Assembly: GCA_022414725.1 (NCBI GenBank)
Contig: CM039467.1
Span: 4,947,863 to 5,011,862, forward strand
Source: Microglena sp. YARC
Taxonomy: Eukaryota; Chlorophyta; Chlorophyceae; Chlamydomonadales; Chlamydomonadaceae
DNA length: 64,000 bases
Direction of reading: 5' to 3'
A program made the position numbers and the translations under genes. Positions 43,724 to 53,694 of the stretch are shown in pieces (position 1 is the first letter of the stretch; each line of letters begins with the position of its first letter). The notes beneath the pieces were generated by a model. That model saw only the letters and a program-made list of their open reading frames with translations. It was not told where the DNA came from and ran no database searches.

Positions 43724-44200
43724 AATTGCAGGCAGACGACAGACTTCACCCCGGCTCATCCCGACTTATCATCCCGCGCAGGCAGACGACAGACTTCATC
43801 CCGGCTCATCCCGACTTATCTTCCCGCGCATGCTGTAAATCGCTGGCTTCGACACACAAATCCGCTAAATCGAAATTCGCGGAGCATCAGCATCAGCGAG
43901 CAGCCAAGCAGGGAGCTATATGGAATGCTTACCATGGAGCTCGCTTTCACCATATGGTGCATGTGTGCCGTTTGTGCAGGCCGCAGGTAGGGCGCAGTAA
44001 ACTTAGGATTTCCTAGTCTCCTCCCGCCCATCGTGCACTAACTCAATTAGTTAGTTGCTGGAGCGCAGCGCCCATAGGTAGCATTTCCGGCGCATGCTGT
44101 CTAGCGCTGGCTTCAACTCACAAAACGCACTTGCGTGTACTGCAAGCATCACTGCTTACCCTGGAGCTCGCTCGCAAGAGCAGCTACCGCAAATTATAAA
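43724..44200. repeat. 51-bp tandem duplication and a diverged outer duplication
   Basis: GCAGGCAGACGACAGACTTC followed by CCGGCTCATCCCGACTTATC is present twice in tandem. GCGCATGCTG…CGCTGGCTTC followed by CTTACCATGGAGCTCGC near 43825-43945 is echoed by GCGCATGCTG…CGCTGGCTTC…CTTACCCTGGAGCTCGC near 44090-44170. Confidence 0.75.
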
Positions 44201-44278
44201 TGCTCGTCTGCCTGTTGACTCGAAAGAAAGGAAGCAAGGACACCGGGGAGCGTTTCGGGAAGTACGAGAGAAAGAGAG

Positions 44279-44280
<2 letters not shown>

Positions 44281-44354
<74 letters not shown>
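44281..44354. repeat. (GA)n microsatellite, 74 bp
   Basis: An uninterrupted GA dinucleotide run after GAAAGAGAGAATGA. Reading frames through it give only Arg-Glu or Leu-Ser repeats. Confidence 0.97.
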
Positions 44355-44359
<5 letters not shown>

Positions 44360-44555
44360 GTGCATCTTTCAAATTCAAAATCCTCTCGTGCTCACCTGCT
44401 CCTTGCCAATAAATCTAGCGGCTGCCACTCATTGCACACATTACGACCAGCCAACGAACTCAGGCTCCTCAACCCGAACGTCAAAGATGCTTGGCGCTAA
44501 CGGTACCGCCCTCAAGACCAGAGGTTTTTGTTCGTTGAATCCCCGATCCGGACTC

Positions 44556-44820
44556 GGAGTGGCTCATTGGTAGAGTATCCGACCTAGATCGAAGGAGATG
44601 CCGGGTTCGAACCCCGTCGGGAGCGTTTCGGTTCTCACGGTGGCCGTCAACCGTATGAAACGTGACTGGTTCTAGCCTCGTTGCCAACCTCGAGCAAGGT
44701 GAGCTTACGAACCGGTGTCGATAAAACCACGTCCTTAGTAGGGTCAACTGTCCCCGGCAGTGTGACTTACTTGGATGTTCTAATTTTCTAATTTTCAATT
44801 TTCAATTTGTTTTGTTCGTT
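44556..44820 (+). mobile_element. SINE-B: tRNA-derived SINE with AATTTTC tail
   Basis: GTGGCTCATTGGTAGAGT is a good A-box and GGTTCGAACCC a perfect B-box, about 45 bp apart. The D-arm (GCTC…GAGT) and T-arm (CGGG-TTCGAAC-CCCG) can pair, but no acceptor stem forms, so this is not a functional tRNA. A body continues past TGGCCGTCAACCGTATG, shared with SINE-A. The 3' end, TTACTTGGATGTTCTAATTT followed by repeats of CTAATTTTCAATTTTC, resembles the end of LINE-1 (TTACACGGATGTAATAATTT, then CAATTTC). Confidence 0.78.
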
Positions 44821-44926
44821 GACGCCATGCATTGATTTTATCGCGCTGACCCTTGCACCTAGCGCCATTGCGTCAGTGGCGCCAGTCAAGCTCTCTTAGC
44901 TAACCTAACCATCCCACCTTCCGCAG

Positions 44927-45581
44927 CCTCAAAGTACTGCGAGTCCGCGTTTTGGATGAAGCATTGTCCTCCTGACATCCAGGTAGGTGTTGACGACCGT
45001 TGTGAATAGCTTCCAATATCCGCGTTCCTGCCCTGCGCGTGCCAACCCTGGCCGTTTTCGGTATGCGGAATGTGCGTCGACCTGTGAGGGGCTGCGTGCG
45101 TTTTGTGGGTGGGTCTGAGATGATCAGGGGAGGGAGGGGGGGTGGGGGGTGGGGGTAGGGGTGGGATGAAAGAGATGGGGTGGGATGAAAGAGATGGGGG
45201 TGGGATGAAAGAGATGGGGTGTGGGATGAAAGAGATGGGGTGGGATGAAATATAATGGGGGGGGGGGGGGGGGGGGGTAGAGATGGGGGTGGGATGAAAG
45301 AGATGGGAGGGGGATGAAAGAGAGAGGGGGGGGGGGGGGGGGGGGATTCCTTTAGTTCAGATACGCCTGGCAGGTAGGTTTTGTGGGGCTAGTACTAGTG
45401 TGCGTGTATGTATGAGGGGGAAGAGGGCAGGGGGGTGACTTTCTTTGACTGGCCCTTGCTTGGCACACATTGATCTTGTCTTCTTACTCATGCATAATCC
45501 CATTGACTTGCAGATCCGGAACAACGCCAAACGCTGGATTGCTGGAAGTGGGCCAAGTCAGTTGCACATGAGCACAGAAAG
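44927..45581 (+). CDS. Two exons of an unidentified intron-containing gene
   Basis: Exon 44927-44982 lies between CTTCCGCAG and ATCCAG|GTAGGT and reads SKYCESAFWMKHCPPDIQ. Exon 45514-45581 lies after ACTTGCAG, joins in phase 0 and reads IRNNAKRWIAGSGPSQLHMS. Its likely donor is the non-canonical but known AAAG|GCAAGT. I do not recognise the protein. The intron holds a G-rich minisatellite and the 282-bp array follows. It may belong to the surrounding mobile element or to a host gene caught in it. Confidence 0.45.
45120..45352. repeat. GGGATGAAAGAGATGGGGTG minisatellite with G tracts
   Basis: About nine units of GGGATGAAAGAGATGGGG(GT) are interrupted by poly(G) runs near 45257-45277 and 45327-45345. 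It lies in the intron between the two exons above. Confidence 0.9.
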
Positions 45582-45604
45582 GCAAGTAGTGCTCCCACAC
45601 ATTG

Positions 45605-46785
45605 ATTCGTTATTAGTTGTGTTTCTGTATGAGTGCTTGTGCATGTATGCCCATGTATATGTACACACGTACACACGCATGCCCTTCCCTGGCCTGCTGC
45701 TCCAAGGATGAACAAGGTGCGTCGGCCAGATTCCCTTGGCATGTAATTGTGACATTATGTGCGTGTCCTTCCTAGCAGTGTGCTGGTGGCATGTTTGGCG
45801 TCTGTATGTATGATTACTTGTCATGTCCTTAACCTGCATGTGTGTACGTGTGGCCTGCCGGTTATCCCTGGGGCGCCTCAGGTCTGTAGGATCATTGGCA
45901 GGTCTGGGGGGTCACATTGCATACATGTAAGCACTTGAAGGATATGACGTACATAGTCATACTTACATATAGCCATGATCATGTTGCTTGCCCACTAGCT
46001 AGTGGGTATCCGTGCTTACTTGCTTGTGTGTGTACGTGCTTGTGTGATTTGTTATTAGTTGTGTTTCTGTATGAGTGCTTGTGCATGTATGCCCATGTAT
46101 ATGTACACACGTAACCTGCATGTGTGTACGTGTGGCCTGCCGGTTATCCCTGGGGCGCCTCAGGTCTTTAGGATCATTGGCGGGTCTGGGGGGTCACATT
46201 GCATACATGTACGCACGTGAGGGATATGACGTACATAGTCATACTTACATATAGCCATGATCATGTTGCTTGCCCACTAGCTAGTGGGTATCTGTGCTTA
46301 CTTGCTTGTGTGTGTACGTGCTTGTGTGATTTGTTATTAGTTGTGTTTCTGTATGAGTGCTTGTGCATGTATGCCCATGTATATGTACACACGTAACCTG
46401 CATGTGTGTACGTGTGGCCTGCCGGTTATCCCTGGGGCGCCTCAGGTCTTTAGGATCATTGGCGGGTCTGGGGGGTCACATTGCATACATGTACGCACGT
46501 GAGGGATATGACGTACATAGCCATACTTACATATAGCCATGATCATGTTGCTTTCCCACTAGCTAGTGGGTATCCGTGCTTACTTGCTTGTGTGTGTACG
46601 TGCTTGTGTGATTTGTTATTAGTTGTGTTTCTGTATGAGTGCTTGTGCATGTATGCCCATGTATATGTACACACGTAACCTGCATGTGTGTACGTGTGGC
46701 CTGCCGGTTATCCCTGGGGCGCCTCAGGTCTTTAGGATCATTGGCGGGTCTGGGGGGTCACATTGCATACATGTACAAGCACTCA
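45605..46785. repeat. 282-bp tandem repeat, about 3.5 units
   Basis: GCATACATGTACGCACGTGA-type starts lie at 45917, 46199 and 46481, exactly 282 bp apart, with partial units at both ends. Copies are nearly identical. Each contains the perfect palindrome CCCACTAGCTAGTGGG and the string TTGTTATTAGTTGTGTTTCT. Identical 65-codon frames in each unit simply reflect the repeat. Confidence 0.95.
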
Positions 46786-47725
46786 TACAGGGATAATGGC
46801 AAGGGGCAGGACGACAGTGATGAGCAGAGCAGGGCAGGCGTTCGAGAGCAAAGATGGGCAGGGATAATGGCAAGGGGCAGGACGACAGTGATGAGCAGAG
46901 CAGAGCAGGCGTTCGAGAGCAAAGAGGGGCAGGGATAATGGCAAAGGACAGGACGACAATGATGAGCAGGGCAGGGCAGGCGTTAGAGAGTAAAGAGGGG
47001 CAGAGATAATGGTAAGGGGCAGGACGACAGTGATGAGCAGAGAAAAGCAGGCATTAGAGAGCAAAGAGGGGCGGGGATAATGGCAAGGGGCAAGACGACA
47101 GTGATGATGAGCAGAGAAAAGCAGGCGTTGGAGAGCAAAGAGGGGCAGGGATAATGGCAAGGGGCAGGACGACAGTGATGAACAAGGCAGGGCAGGCGTT
47201 AGAGAGCAAAGAGGGGCAGGGATATTGGCGAGGGGCTAGATGACAGTGATGAGCAGAGCAGGGAAGGCGTTAGAGAGCAAAGAGGGGCAGGGATAATGGC
47301 GAGGGGCAGGACGACAGTGTTGAGCAGAGCAGGGCAGGCGTTAGAGAGCGAAGTGGGGCAGGGATAATGGCAAGGGGCATGACGACGGTGATGAACCAGG
47401 CAGGGCAGGCGTTAGAGAGCAAAGAGGGGTAGGGATAATGGAAAGGGGCAAGAAGACAGTGATGAGCAGAGCAGGCCAGGCGTTAGAGAGCAATCAAGGA
47501 GGGGCAGGGATAATGGCAAAGGGCTAGATGACAGTGATGAGCAGAGCAGGGCGGGTGTTAGAGAGCAAGGAAGGGCAGAGAGCACGGATAGGGGTAGGAT
47601 GGTGATTAGCTGGGCATGGCCTGCGTTACAGAGCAATGAAGGGCAGGGAGGATGGCAAGGGGCAGGACAGTGACGTGCAGAGCAGGGTATGCGTTAGAGA
47701 TCAATGAAGGGCAGTACATAGACAG
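46785..47725. repeat. About 70-bp minisatellite, 13-14 units
   Basis: GGGATAATGGCAAGGGGCAG, GACGACAGTGATGAGCAGAG and GCAGGCGTTAGAGAGCAAAG repeat with modest divergence. The last units (AGCACGGATAGGGG) are more degenerate. Minus-strand Leu/Pro/Ser-rich frames (for example LPLSLPLFAL) are repeat products. Confidence 0.93.
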
Positions 47726-47789
47726 AGGCATAGTACAGATGCAGTTACAGAGATGATGGCAGAGACAGTGACACAAACATAGACAGATG

Positions 47790-48430
47790 CACGTGGGCAC
47801 CACCTAGGCATGAATCAATACATAATTCGCTATGCCACACAATTGTTGCGAAACCGCACCTACAAGCAAGCTTCACTTATCACTTACGTTGTTGTCCAAA
47901 AGCCTTATGTGACAGTGGAACATCAGAACTGGGAGGGAAGACAGAGCAATGGTCCCTGCAAATACAGAATGCAGGCATAGTTAAATTAAGTAGCACCCTT
48001 TACTTCTTATTTGATGATAGTTTAAAGCCCCCTTGTCTTGTGTCAACAATGGCTAAGCGCTCAAGCAGACTGACAAGCAAGTATTCATGCGTGCAACAGA
48101 TAGGCATGCAAGCAACCAAGCCACTTTCCCATGGGCTGAACACTCTATGCCTAGCACCTCAAAGCTGCAGTCACCATCCAGATAGTCAGCCAATCAGTCA
48201 CCAGGGAGGAAGACAGAAAGGCAGGCATACAGACATGAATGCACAAAAGGAGGCATGCAAGCAGGTGGACACTATTTAGGCATGTGATCAAGTCAGAATT
48301 CCCTAGGCCAAATTGTTGTGAAACCCAACCTACAAGCAACCTTCAGACCGCTACCAGACAGAGCATGGGTCCCTGCAAAAATGAAGGACGGGCATAGTTA
48401 CATTTATTGACACCCTTTGTGTTGTTTTTG
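47790..48430. repeat. Diverged direct duplication, ~450-bp offset
   Basis: CACCTACAAGCAAGCTTCAC, GGTCCCTGCAAATACAGAATG and CATAGTTAAATTAAGTAGCACC at 47860-48000 have counterparts at about 48325-48415. Confidence 0.7.
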
Positions 48431-48818
48431 CGCATTGGTAGGGAGATCCCCCTGGAAGTCCAACCTGCCCTAAGCTTAGGTACCTGAACCACAGGTCCTA
48501 CCCCAGCCTTGCATTGTCCACACTTGCCTGAGTTTACCATGCAGAATGGATCTGGAAGACCGAGGCATAAAGACAAGGTTGGACTGTCACCCTACACCCA
48601 GCAAAGCAAGGAGAACCAGTATCCACCACAACACAAGAGGCAACATGCCAAGACTGCCACAACCACTAGCCTAGTGGTGAACCCAATGAAGATGCATGCC
48701 ATAGACATGGGTCTAGTGCGTCAGCCAAATAGACACAGTGCTGCCACCATCTATCATGCAGGGTCTCAAGGGATAATTGCCACGCATGATCTCCTGATAC
48801 AATGCTCAAGGGCAGTGC

Positions 48819-49250
48819 ATGATCCAACTAGAGTGTAAGGCCCCGTGTCCTTTAAAGCTCTACTCAGGCCCAGGAGAGAACAGGTGGAAGTATGACTCAC
48901 ATAAGAGTTGGGAGCAAGTTGTCCCAGCATCCTACTTTGCACAGTGCCAACTAATCATGCTGCCATCCCAAGCTGAAGTCATGCTCCTGGTACAGCAAAC
49001 TCCACACACCACCATATTTGACCGTGTACAGAGCAACGTCGAGTGGGCTGCCGAGATGCTGCAATTTATGCAGCTTATTCATGCGGTGGCAGTACAGCAG
49101 CGCCGACCGGGCTTCCTGGTTAAGGAGTTGACGACGCAAGGGCCGCTGGCTGCAAGATACCATGCCTCCAGCACTGACAACCTACACAGGTCTAGCATAG
49201 ACGGATCGGTTGCGAGAATTAGCGGCACCGATGTAAGGGAATTTGTGTAG
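48819..49250 (+). CDS. Conserved 144-codon frame of unknown function
   Basis: The frame contains ENRWKYDSHKSWEQVVPASY, MLQFMQLIHAVAVQQRRPGF and SSIDGSVARISGTDVREFV, ending in TAG. The same protein segment is preserved in the inverted copy at 63745-64000 with few changes and an inserted Arg-Cys, although non-coding sequence around it has diverged. That favours a real, selected frame within the mobile element. I recognise no family or catalytic motif. The start codon is uncertain and it could be a terminal exon. Confidence 0.5.
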   Translation: MIQLECKAPCPLKLYSGPGENRWKYDSHKSWEQVVPASYFAQCQLIMLPSQAEVMLLVQQTPHTTIFDRVQSNVEWAAEMLQFMQLIHAVAVQQRRPGFLVKELTTQGPLAARYHASSTDNLHRSSIDGSVARISGTDVREFV

Positions 49251-50140
49251 GAGATAGGACCAGAGCATTTGTCAAATTTCAAAAACAATCTGACGCACTA
49301 CTTTGCGCTTGTCCACGCGGAAGGCGGAAGAGGGCGTTGCGCAGTAATACTGAAAAGAAAGTTGGAAAGAAAGGAGGGAATAAAGCAGGGCGCCAGAAAT
49401 ATCAAGTAGCAACAAACACATGCTTTGGGCGAGGGAGGGAAGAATATGAGGTAGTAGTACGAGAGGTAGAAGGTTGGCGTGGCTAACTAACCTTAGCCAT
49501 ATTGCAAAGGCTCTAATCGTACGGCCATTTCGCCATGCCGCGTACAATCCGCCTTGGCTAAATGCACGTGAAAGGCTGGTGAAAGGTCACCCTGCGAAGA
49601 CATCTATCAAAATTAGTAAGAGCACTGACACGTAATCGCAAGTCACACTAATATTTCTGTGTGACTTAGGCTTTCATCACAGTGATAAAATCGTCATGGT
49701 TTCGCCCTACAACAGCGCCATTTTCGACGCATGCAGCGAAAGCACATCGGTGACTTGAGGTGTCCATTTTCCCGAATGAAAGCATTTCACCAATGAGTAG
49801 TTCGCGCTAGTACTTCGTTGCCTAATTGTTCATTCTATCTCGGAATCGCTGGCAGAGCTTTGCAGGTTCGCAAGAATGACCCCTCGAAAATGTTGCTAAC
49901 GGACCCTCGAGCGACAGAAAGTTGCATAGCTCTTCGCATATTAGAACTCAGTAGTTAACATGCGATCGAGGAGTTATTGGTCACGCTTCAGTCTACGAAA
50001 AGTTCTGGGTGTCTGTCGGGATCGCTGGTTTGAGGTGAGCCGAGACATTTCGTCCACCGTACGCCTACATTTCTCTGTAGTTCCGCTGCAAATCGTGTCT
50101 TTCGCCTACATTTAGCGAAATTGTCATTTCCCCAAGTGAT
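49251..50140. other. Terminal region of the unclassified element
   Basis: No frame is conserved with the copy at 62858-63700, but the nucleotide sequence is, throughout. CATTTAGCGAAATTG, CGCCTACATTT and GAGACATTTCG motifs cluster at 50040-50130, near the terminus. Confidence 0.55.
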
Positions 50141-50149
50141 ATGAGCAAA

Positions 50150-50881
50150 TGGATTGCAAACCGTGAAAGGCAGGTTGGTTCTATACCTACCAGGCGTAAG
50201 ACCGTGCTCACCTGTTTGAGATCGAGTCAGGTCTCTCTCGCTAGCCTCGAGCGCCGTGCGCATTGCATCCATAGCGGACTTGGAGTCCGCCGCAGCCAGA
50301 TTGTAAGAGACCTGGAAGTCGCTCACTTCCTGGCGACTCTTGCCCAGATCCCTGCCGAGGCAGTAGTGGCTGTTAACCAGCTCTTGGCGCTCAGTAGGAT
50401 CGCACGCATTGGCCAATGCGGCCTCGGTAGCCGCGCTTGAGGCGGCGAGGCGGCGCCCCAGATCGGCGATGCTGGCGTCCTTAGCGGAGACAGCCGACGT
50501 AAACTGGTCGGTCAAGGCCGAGTTAGCGATGGCGGCCTGATCAAGCTGCGCGCGGAGGTGTCCGATCTGCTCCACAGCGATAAGGTGATCACCCATGTGT
50601 TCACGCCGCTTGCGCTCAGCGCTAGCGCGATAGGTAGCGCTGGCCACCTCGAGGCATGGTCCGGCCATCGGCGTCGTCGTCGTCGTCGGGGCAATGCCAG
50701 CGCTCAAAGGCGCGGCAGCGGTCGGCGCACCCGAGGATGCCGCCAGACCATTGAAGCCGGCAACCAGAGGCTGCAGCGTACCCACTGACACAGAGGGCCG
50801 CGCGTCGGCAGAGGCGGACTCGTCCTGCGTCGCACCGAGCTCAGTGTCGGGATTAGTGTCAGACGACGTAAGGTTGCTCAC
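50150..50881 (-). CDS. Chromovirus gag, N-terminal part (coiled-coil)
   Basis: About 240 codons are open on the minus strand. An Ala/Thr/Ser-rich start is followed by long heptad-like helices (HLIAVEQIGHLRAQLDQAAI, EASERDLTR), then coding is lost at about 50140 where the inserted element begins. The frame begins with GTG just after a stop and a possible AG acceptor, so the true start or exon border is unknown. Position between the 5' leader and gag C-terminus makes gag the simplest reading. There is no sequence match to a known gag. Confidence 0.45.
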
Positions 50882-51130
50882 AGTCTACGGCGGTGAGGTA
50901 ATCCAGTAAATTGAAGGCTTGATCATACAAAACAACTCGATCCCACATTTTCAAACTTGATCTTGGTTACATGGATCAACACCAGTGTTAGGTTTCTCAC
51001 AGTCTACGGCGGTGAGGTAAACCAGCTAATTGAAAGCTTGCTCAAGCTCATAACTGCATCCCATATTTTCAAACTTGATCTTGGTTACACGGATCTGCAC
51101 CACTGTAAGGTTGATCACAGTCTACTGCTA
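50860..51130. repeat. About 118-bp tandem repeat, 2.5 units
   Basis: CACAGTCTACGGCGGTGAGG, ATTTTCAAACTTGATCTTGG and TTACATGGATCAACACCAGT repeat at about 50880, 50998 and 51117. The gag-like frame starts at the edge of this array. Confidence 0.85.
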
Positions 51131-53324
51131 TGAAGTTAATAGGTCGAAGTTCCATGCATGCACGAACAGCAACTCCCCGAGGCTACAGTTGCTACTGCCC
51201 AACCTGTAGGTACTAGTGCAAAACAGCAGATTTCATTGCCAAGCACAATGAGCTGATGCAATGAGCCGCGAGAGGCACGGTGATGCGAATTTTCGTTGGG
51301 GAAATCGTAGACATGCTCCAGTTCCCTAGATTGAGCCCAAAGGATGAGGGAAACGACAAACGAAATCACCGCGTCCTCAGTCCGCAACCCTGAGTTCCGT
51401 AAGCAAAAATGTGCCCGTCCGAGGTAGTCTGCCCCCTGCGTGACTTGAACACGGGTCGTTTGGGTGTGAGGGAATTAGAAAAAACAATGTCCAGGTGAGG
51501 ACGGGACATATCCTTCACGTCTGGGCTGGACCGACACGCAATACCTTGTACACATCCGTAAACTCAACCAGAGACTTTATTGGTCTCATTTTTCTTGCAT
51601 CAAATTCTTAAAAATAAAGCCAATCTACAAACATGCATTGCACTTCATTATTACAGAAAAAATCAATACTGCTTACATATCAACAGCCCTTCAACAACTC
51701 CCATTTTCGTCACTTTATAGTTAACAATGCTATAACATCAATCGGTTCAATAAAATTCAATTACATCCAATTAAATTAAAATTAAATTCGATACGAATTC
51801 ATAAAAAATAAAGCAATTCAATGCAGTCAAATCACGTTGATTAAATTTAATTGAATGGAATAAAATCGAATTAAATAACACAACATAAAATAAATAAAAT
51901 ACAATTAAAATCATTTGAGTTCATGAATAATTTCATTTCATTCGGGATGCGCCTCCAGGCGCCCTTAATGAGTGGTTTAGTTGCGTCGCTGACGGGAGAC
52001 ATGGGTCGGTTGCGGGTCTGTAGCCAGCCAACATCTCAAGACGCTGGCTGTCCGGGCCCAGAACGCAGGCTATTTAATTGGTTGAGTCTCGAGACTCAAA
52101 GCTGGGGGTCCTCCTAAGTAAGCAGCCCTGGAGCACACAAAGCGGATCAGACAGTTAGACAAGATATCGAGTAACCATGCTAATTATAGACATAGCCCAA
52201 CTATACACACATACAACGAGTGGGCTCTACAACGATTCGGCTCTACGACGAGTAAACTCAGATCCCCAAAAGCTCAAAACCATGTTACTTAACAACATAA
52301 ACTCCCCCTTGTGACTCCATGGCGAGTTAACAGATAAACCCACTGGATTAGCCCTAAACCCAATTCAACACTAGATAAACCACCTGCCCTATGTTAAACT
52401 CCCCCCAAACGGATTACAACAAGCTCACGACAGGCTTATAAACTTAAGCGTGGTGGCTTAAACTGGACCTTTTTTGGTAGGGGACGACGCAATCCCTTCC
52501 GGATTGGTGTCTACCACTGAAATCGTAGGCTGCTCAGCAGCGACGTCGGTACCCAGGTTTGTTTTGTGGGAGGCCATTATGCACAGGCAACAGCACAAGT
52601 CAGTAGGCTGGACAGGGATGAGTGGTGGGCTAGAGAGGGGGTATTACTCGCAACTCTAAGATGCCAAAATATCACCTGCCACAGGGACTAGTAAAATTTG
52701 CGAGCGTAACGAGCTGATAATGCCTCAAGCGTAACTGTGAATGACGCGTTCGTCCAGAATACGATGAGGGAGATTAGCACTGTGAAGGCACGGACCGCAG
52801 GGCAAGCAAGGAAGTACACCGACGAATCGAATTGCGCGACAGAATGAGCAAGATAGCAGGTGGACACCACGAATAAATGATGCAGCAAGCAGGGAGAGCC
52901 GCAGGACAGGCTTGCGAAGTACCCTAATTAAAGCAAGTACGGCCGAGGTGGCAAAAGGAGCCGATGCTGCACTATTGATCAATCCGCGAGGCAATTGCTC
53001 GTGAATAAAGCGTTAGAAGCTATGACCAAAATTACAGGACGTGAATGCAAGAATCGAGAACGTAGGCCAGACAGGGGCAGGGCAGGCTAGGAAAATATGC
53101 CCATGCAAGACAGGTCGCAGGCGGCCTAGTGCGTGTCGAGCCTAACAGGACCGTTCACTGCGAGAACCGAACAGGCGCTACGTGTACTCGTAGCCACAGG
53201 GAAGAGCAGGAAAAAAAGAGCAGCAAATGCCAGAAAAGTTGACAGGATGTCATGGCGGGTGCGATTCATTCGAAGAAAAATGCGTATGCGTGCGTATGTG
53301 TATGCGTGAGGTCCTTAAGGAACG
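51130..53324. other. Chromovirus 5' leader region, non-coding
   Basis: About 2.2 kb have no recognisable gene. 51750-51920 is AT-rich with repeated AATTAAAT/AATTCAAT units. A T-arm-like GTGTTCAAGTCAC (minus strand, near 51455) has no matching A-box. A long untranslated leader is known in some gypsy elements, but further insertions cannot be excluded. Confidence 0.4.
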
Positions 53325-53343
53325 AAACCAGCTCCGCTACCAG
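53325..53343 (-). promoter_or_regulatory. Primer-binding-site-like sequence
   Basis: On the minus strand, directly after the 5' LTR, CTGGTAGCGGAGCTGGTTTC resembles the PBS for initiator tRNA-Met (plants: TGGTATCAGAGC), with 10 of 12 matches after one extra C. Position is as expected. The actual primer tRNA of this organism is unknown. Confidence 0.6.
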
Positions 53344-53694
53344 TGTAACAGCTCAGGATGCTCCTTAGCAGCTTGGGGGTTAGGCTAGGGAACGCGATGC
53401 GTGATGTGTGTTTACGTGTATGTTGATATATATGTGTGAACTAGCAGAACAAGTAGAGGGTTACCTTAGTAGGGGATGTAGAGTGAGTGGGAGCGAACGT
53501 CTTCGTGGTAGGAGTAGAAGGGCTCGTTCCGAGTAGCTCGTGTCTATGTGCGCAACGTGTGCGTTGTGAGAGATGAGGCAGTACATAGGTATGGTACTGT
53601 ATCATGTGCGTTCGTCACGTGGCTTACGGGTACGGGGTACCCGTATGCCTTGCTGGACGGCCAGAGTACCCGTGAAGGGTTCTGTACCGTTACA
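53344..53694 (-). repeat. Chromovirus 5' LTR
   Basis: TGTAACAGCTCAGGATGCTC to CTGTACCGTTACA, with inverted ends TGTAAC/GTTACA. It pairs with 30609-30958. Followed by GTTAC (53695-53699), the right target duplication. Confidence 0.9.

Larger units (their letters stand above)
42765..50140. mobile_element. Unclassified ~7.4-kb element inside chromovirus gag
   Basis: gag-like coding stops at about 50140 and resumes at about 42720. The right terminus, rich in CGCCTACATTTAG motifs, recurs in inverted orientation at 62858-64000 for at least 1.1 kb, so it is a dispersed element. Both ends carry clustered GAGACATTTCG and CATTTAGC(C)-type motifs. Inside are a SINE, several tandem arrays, two exon-like segments and a conserved 144-codon frame. 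No known transposase is recognised, and the left border is inferred. Confidence 0.45.
30609..53694 (-). mobile_element. Chromovirus (Ty3/gypsy LTR retrotransposon), nested host of LINE-2
   Basis: Two 350-bp LTRs, matched GTTAC duplications, a PPT beside the 3' LTR and a PBS-like site beside the 5' LTR define the borders. Minus-strand order is gag, protease, RT, RNase H, integrase and chromodomain, the Metaviridae order. Length is 23 kb only because LINE-2 (6.6 kb) and probably another element (7.4 kb) sit inside, leaving about 9 kb. Several frameshifts mean it is unlikely to be active as assembled. Confidence 0.88.

Noticed and set aside
44156..44378. Leu-Ser repeat proteins
   Set aside because: Translation of the (GA)n microsatellite in two frames.
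44556..44630. Functional tRNA gene
   Set aside because: A- and B-boxes and two arms are present, but acceptor-stem halves do not pair and the sequence continues into a SINE body with a repeat tail.
45917..46678. Three identical 65-codon proteins
   Set aside because: They are the same frame in three units of the 282-bp tandem repeat, with no coding signature.
46783..47803. Leu/Pro/Ser-rich minus-strand proteins
   Set aside because: Products of the ~70-bp minisatellite.
42765..50140. Gene capture by the chromovirus
   Set aside because: The segment has its own terminus that recurs outside the chromovirus at 62858, so a separate insertion explains it better than capture.
51430..51475. tRNA on the minus strand (T-arm-like GTGTTCAAGTCAC)
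   Set aside because: No A-box, D-arm or acceptor stem at the right distance.
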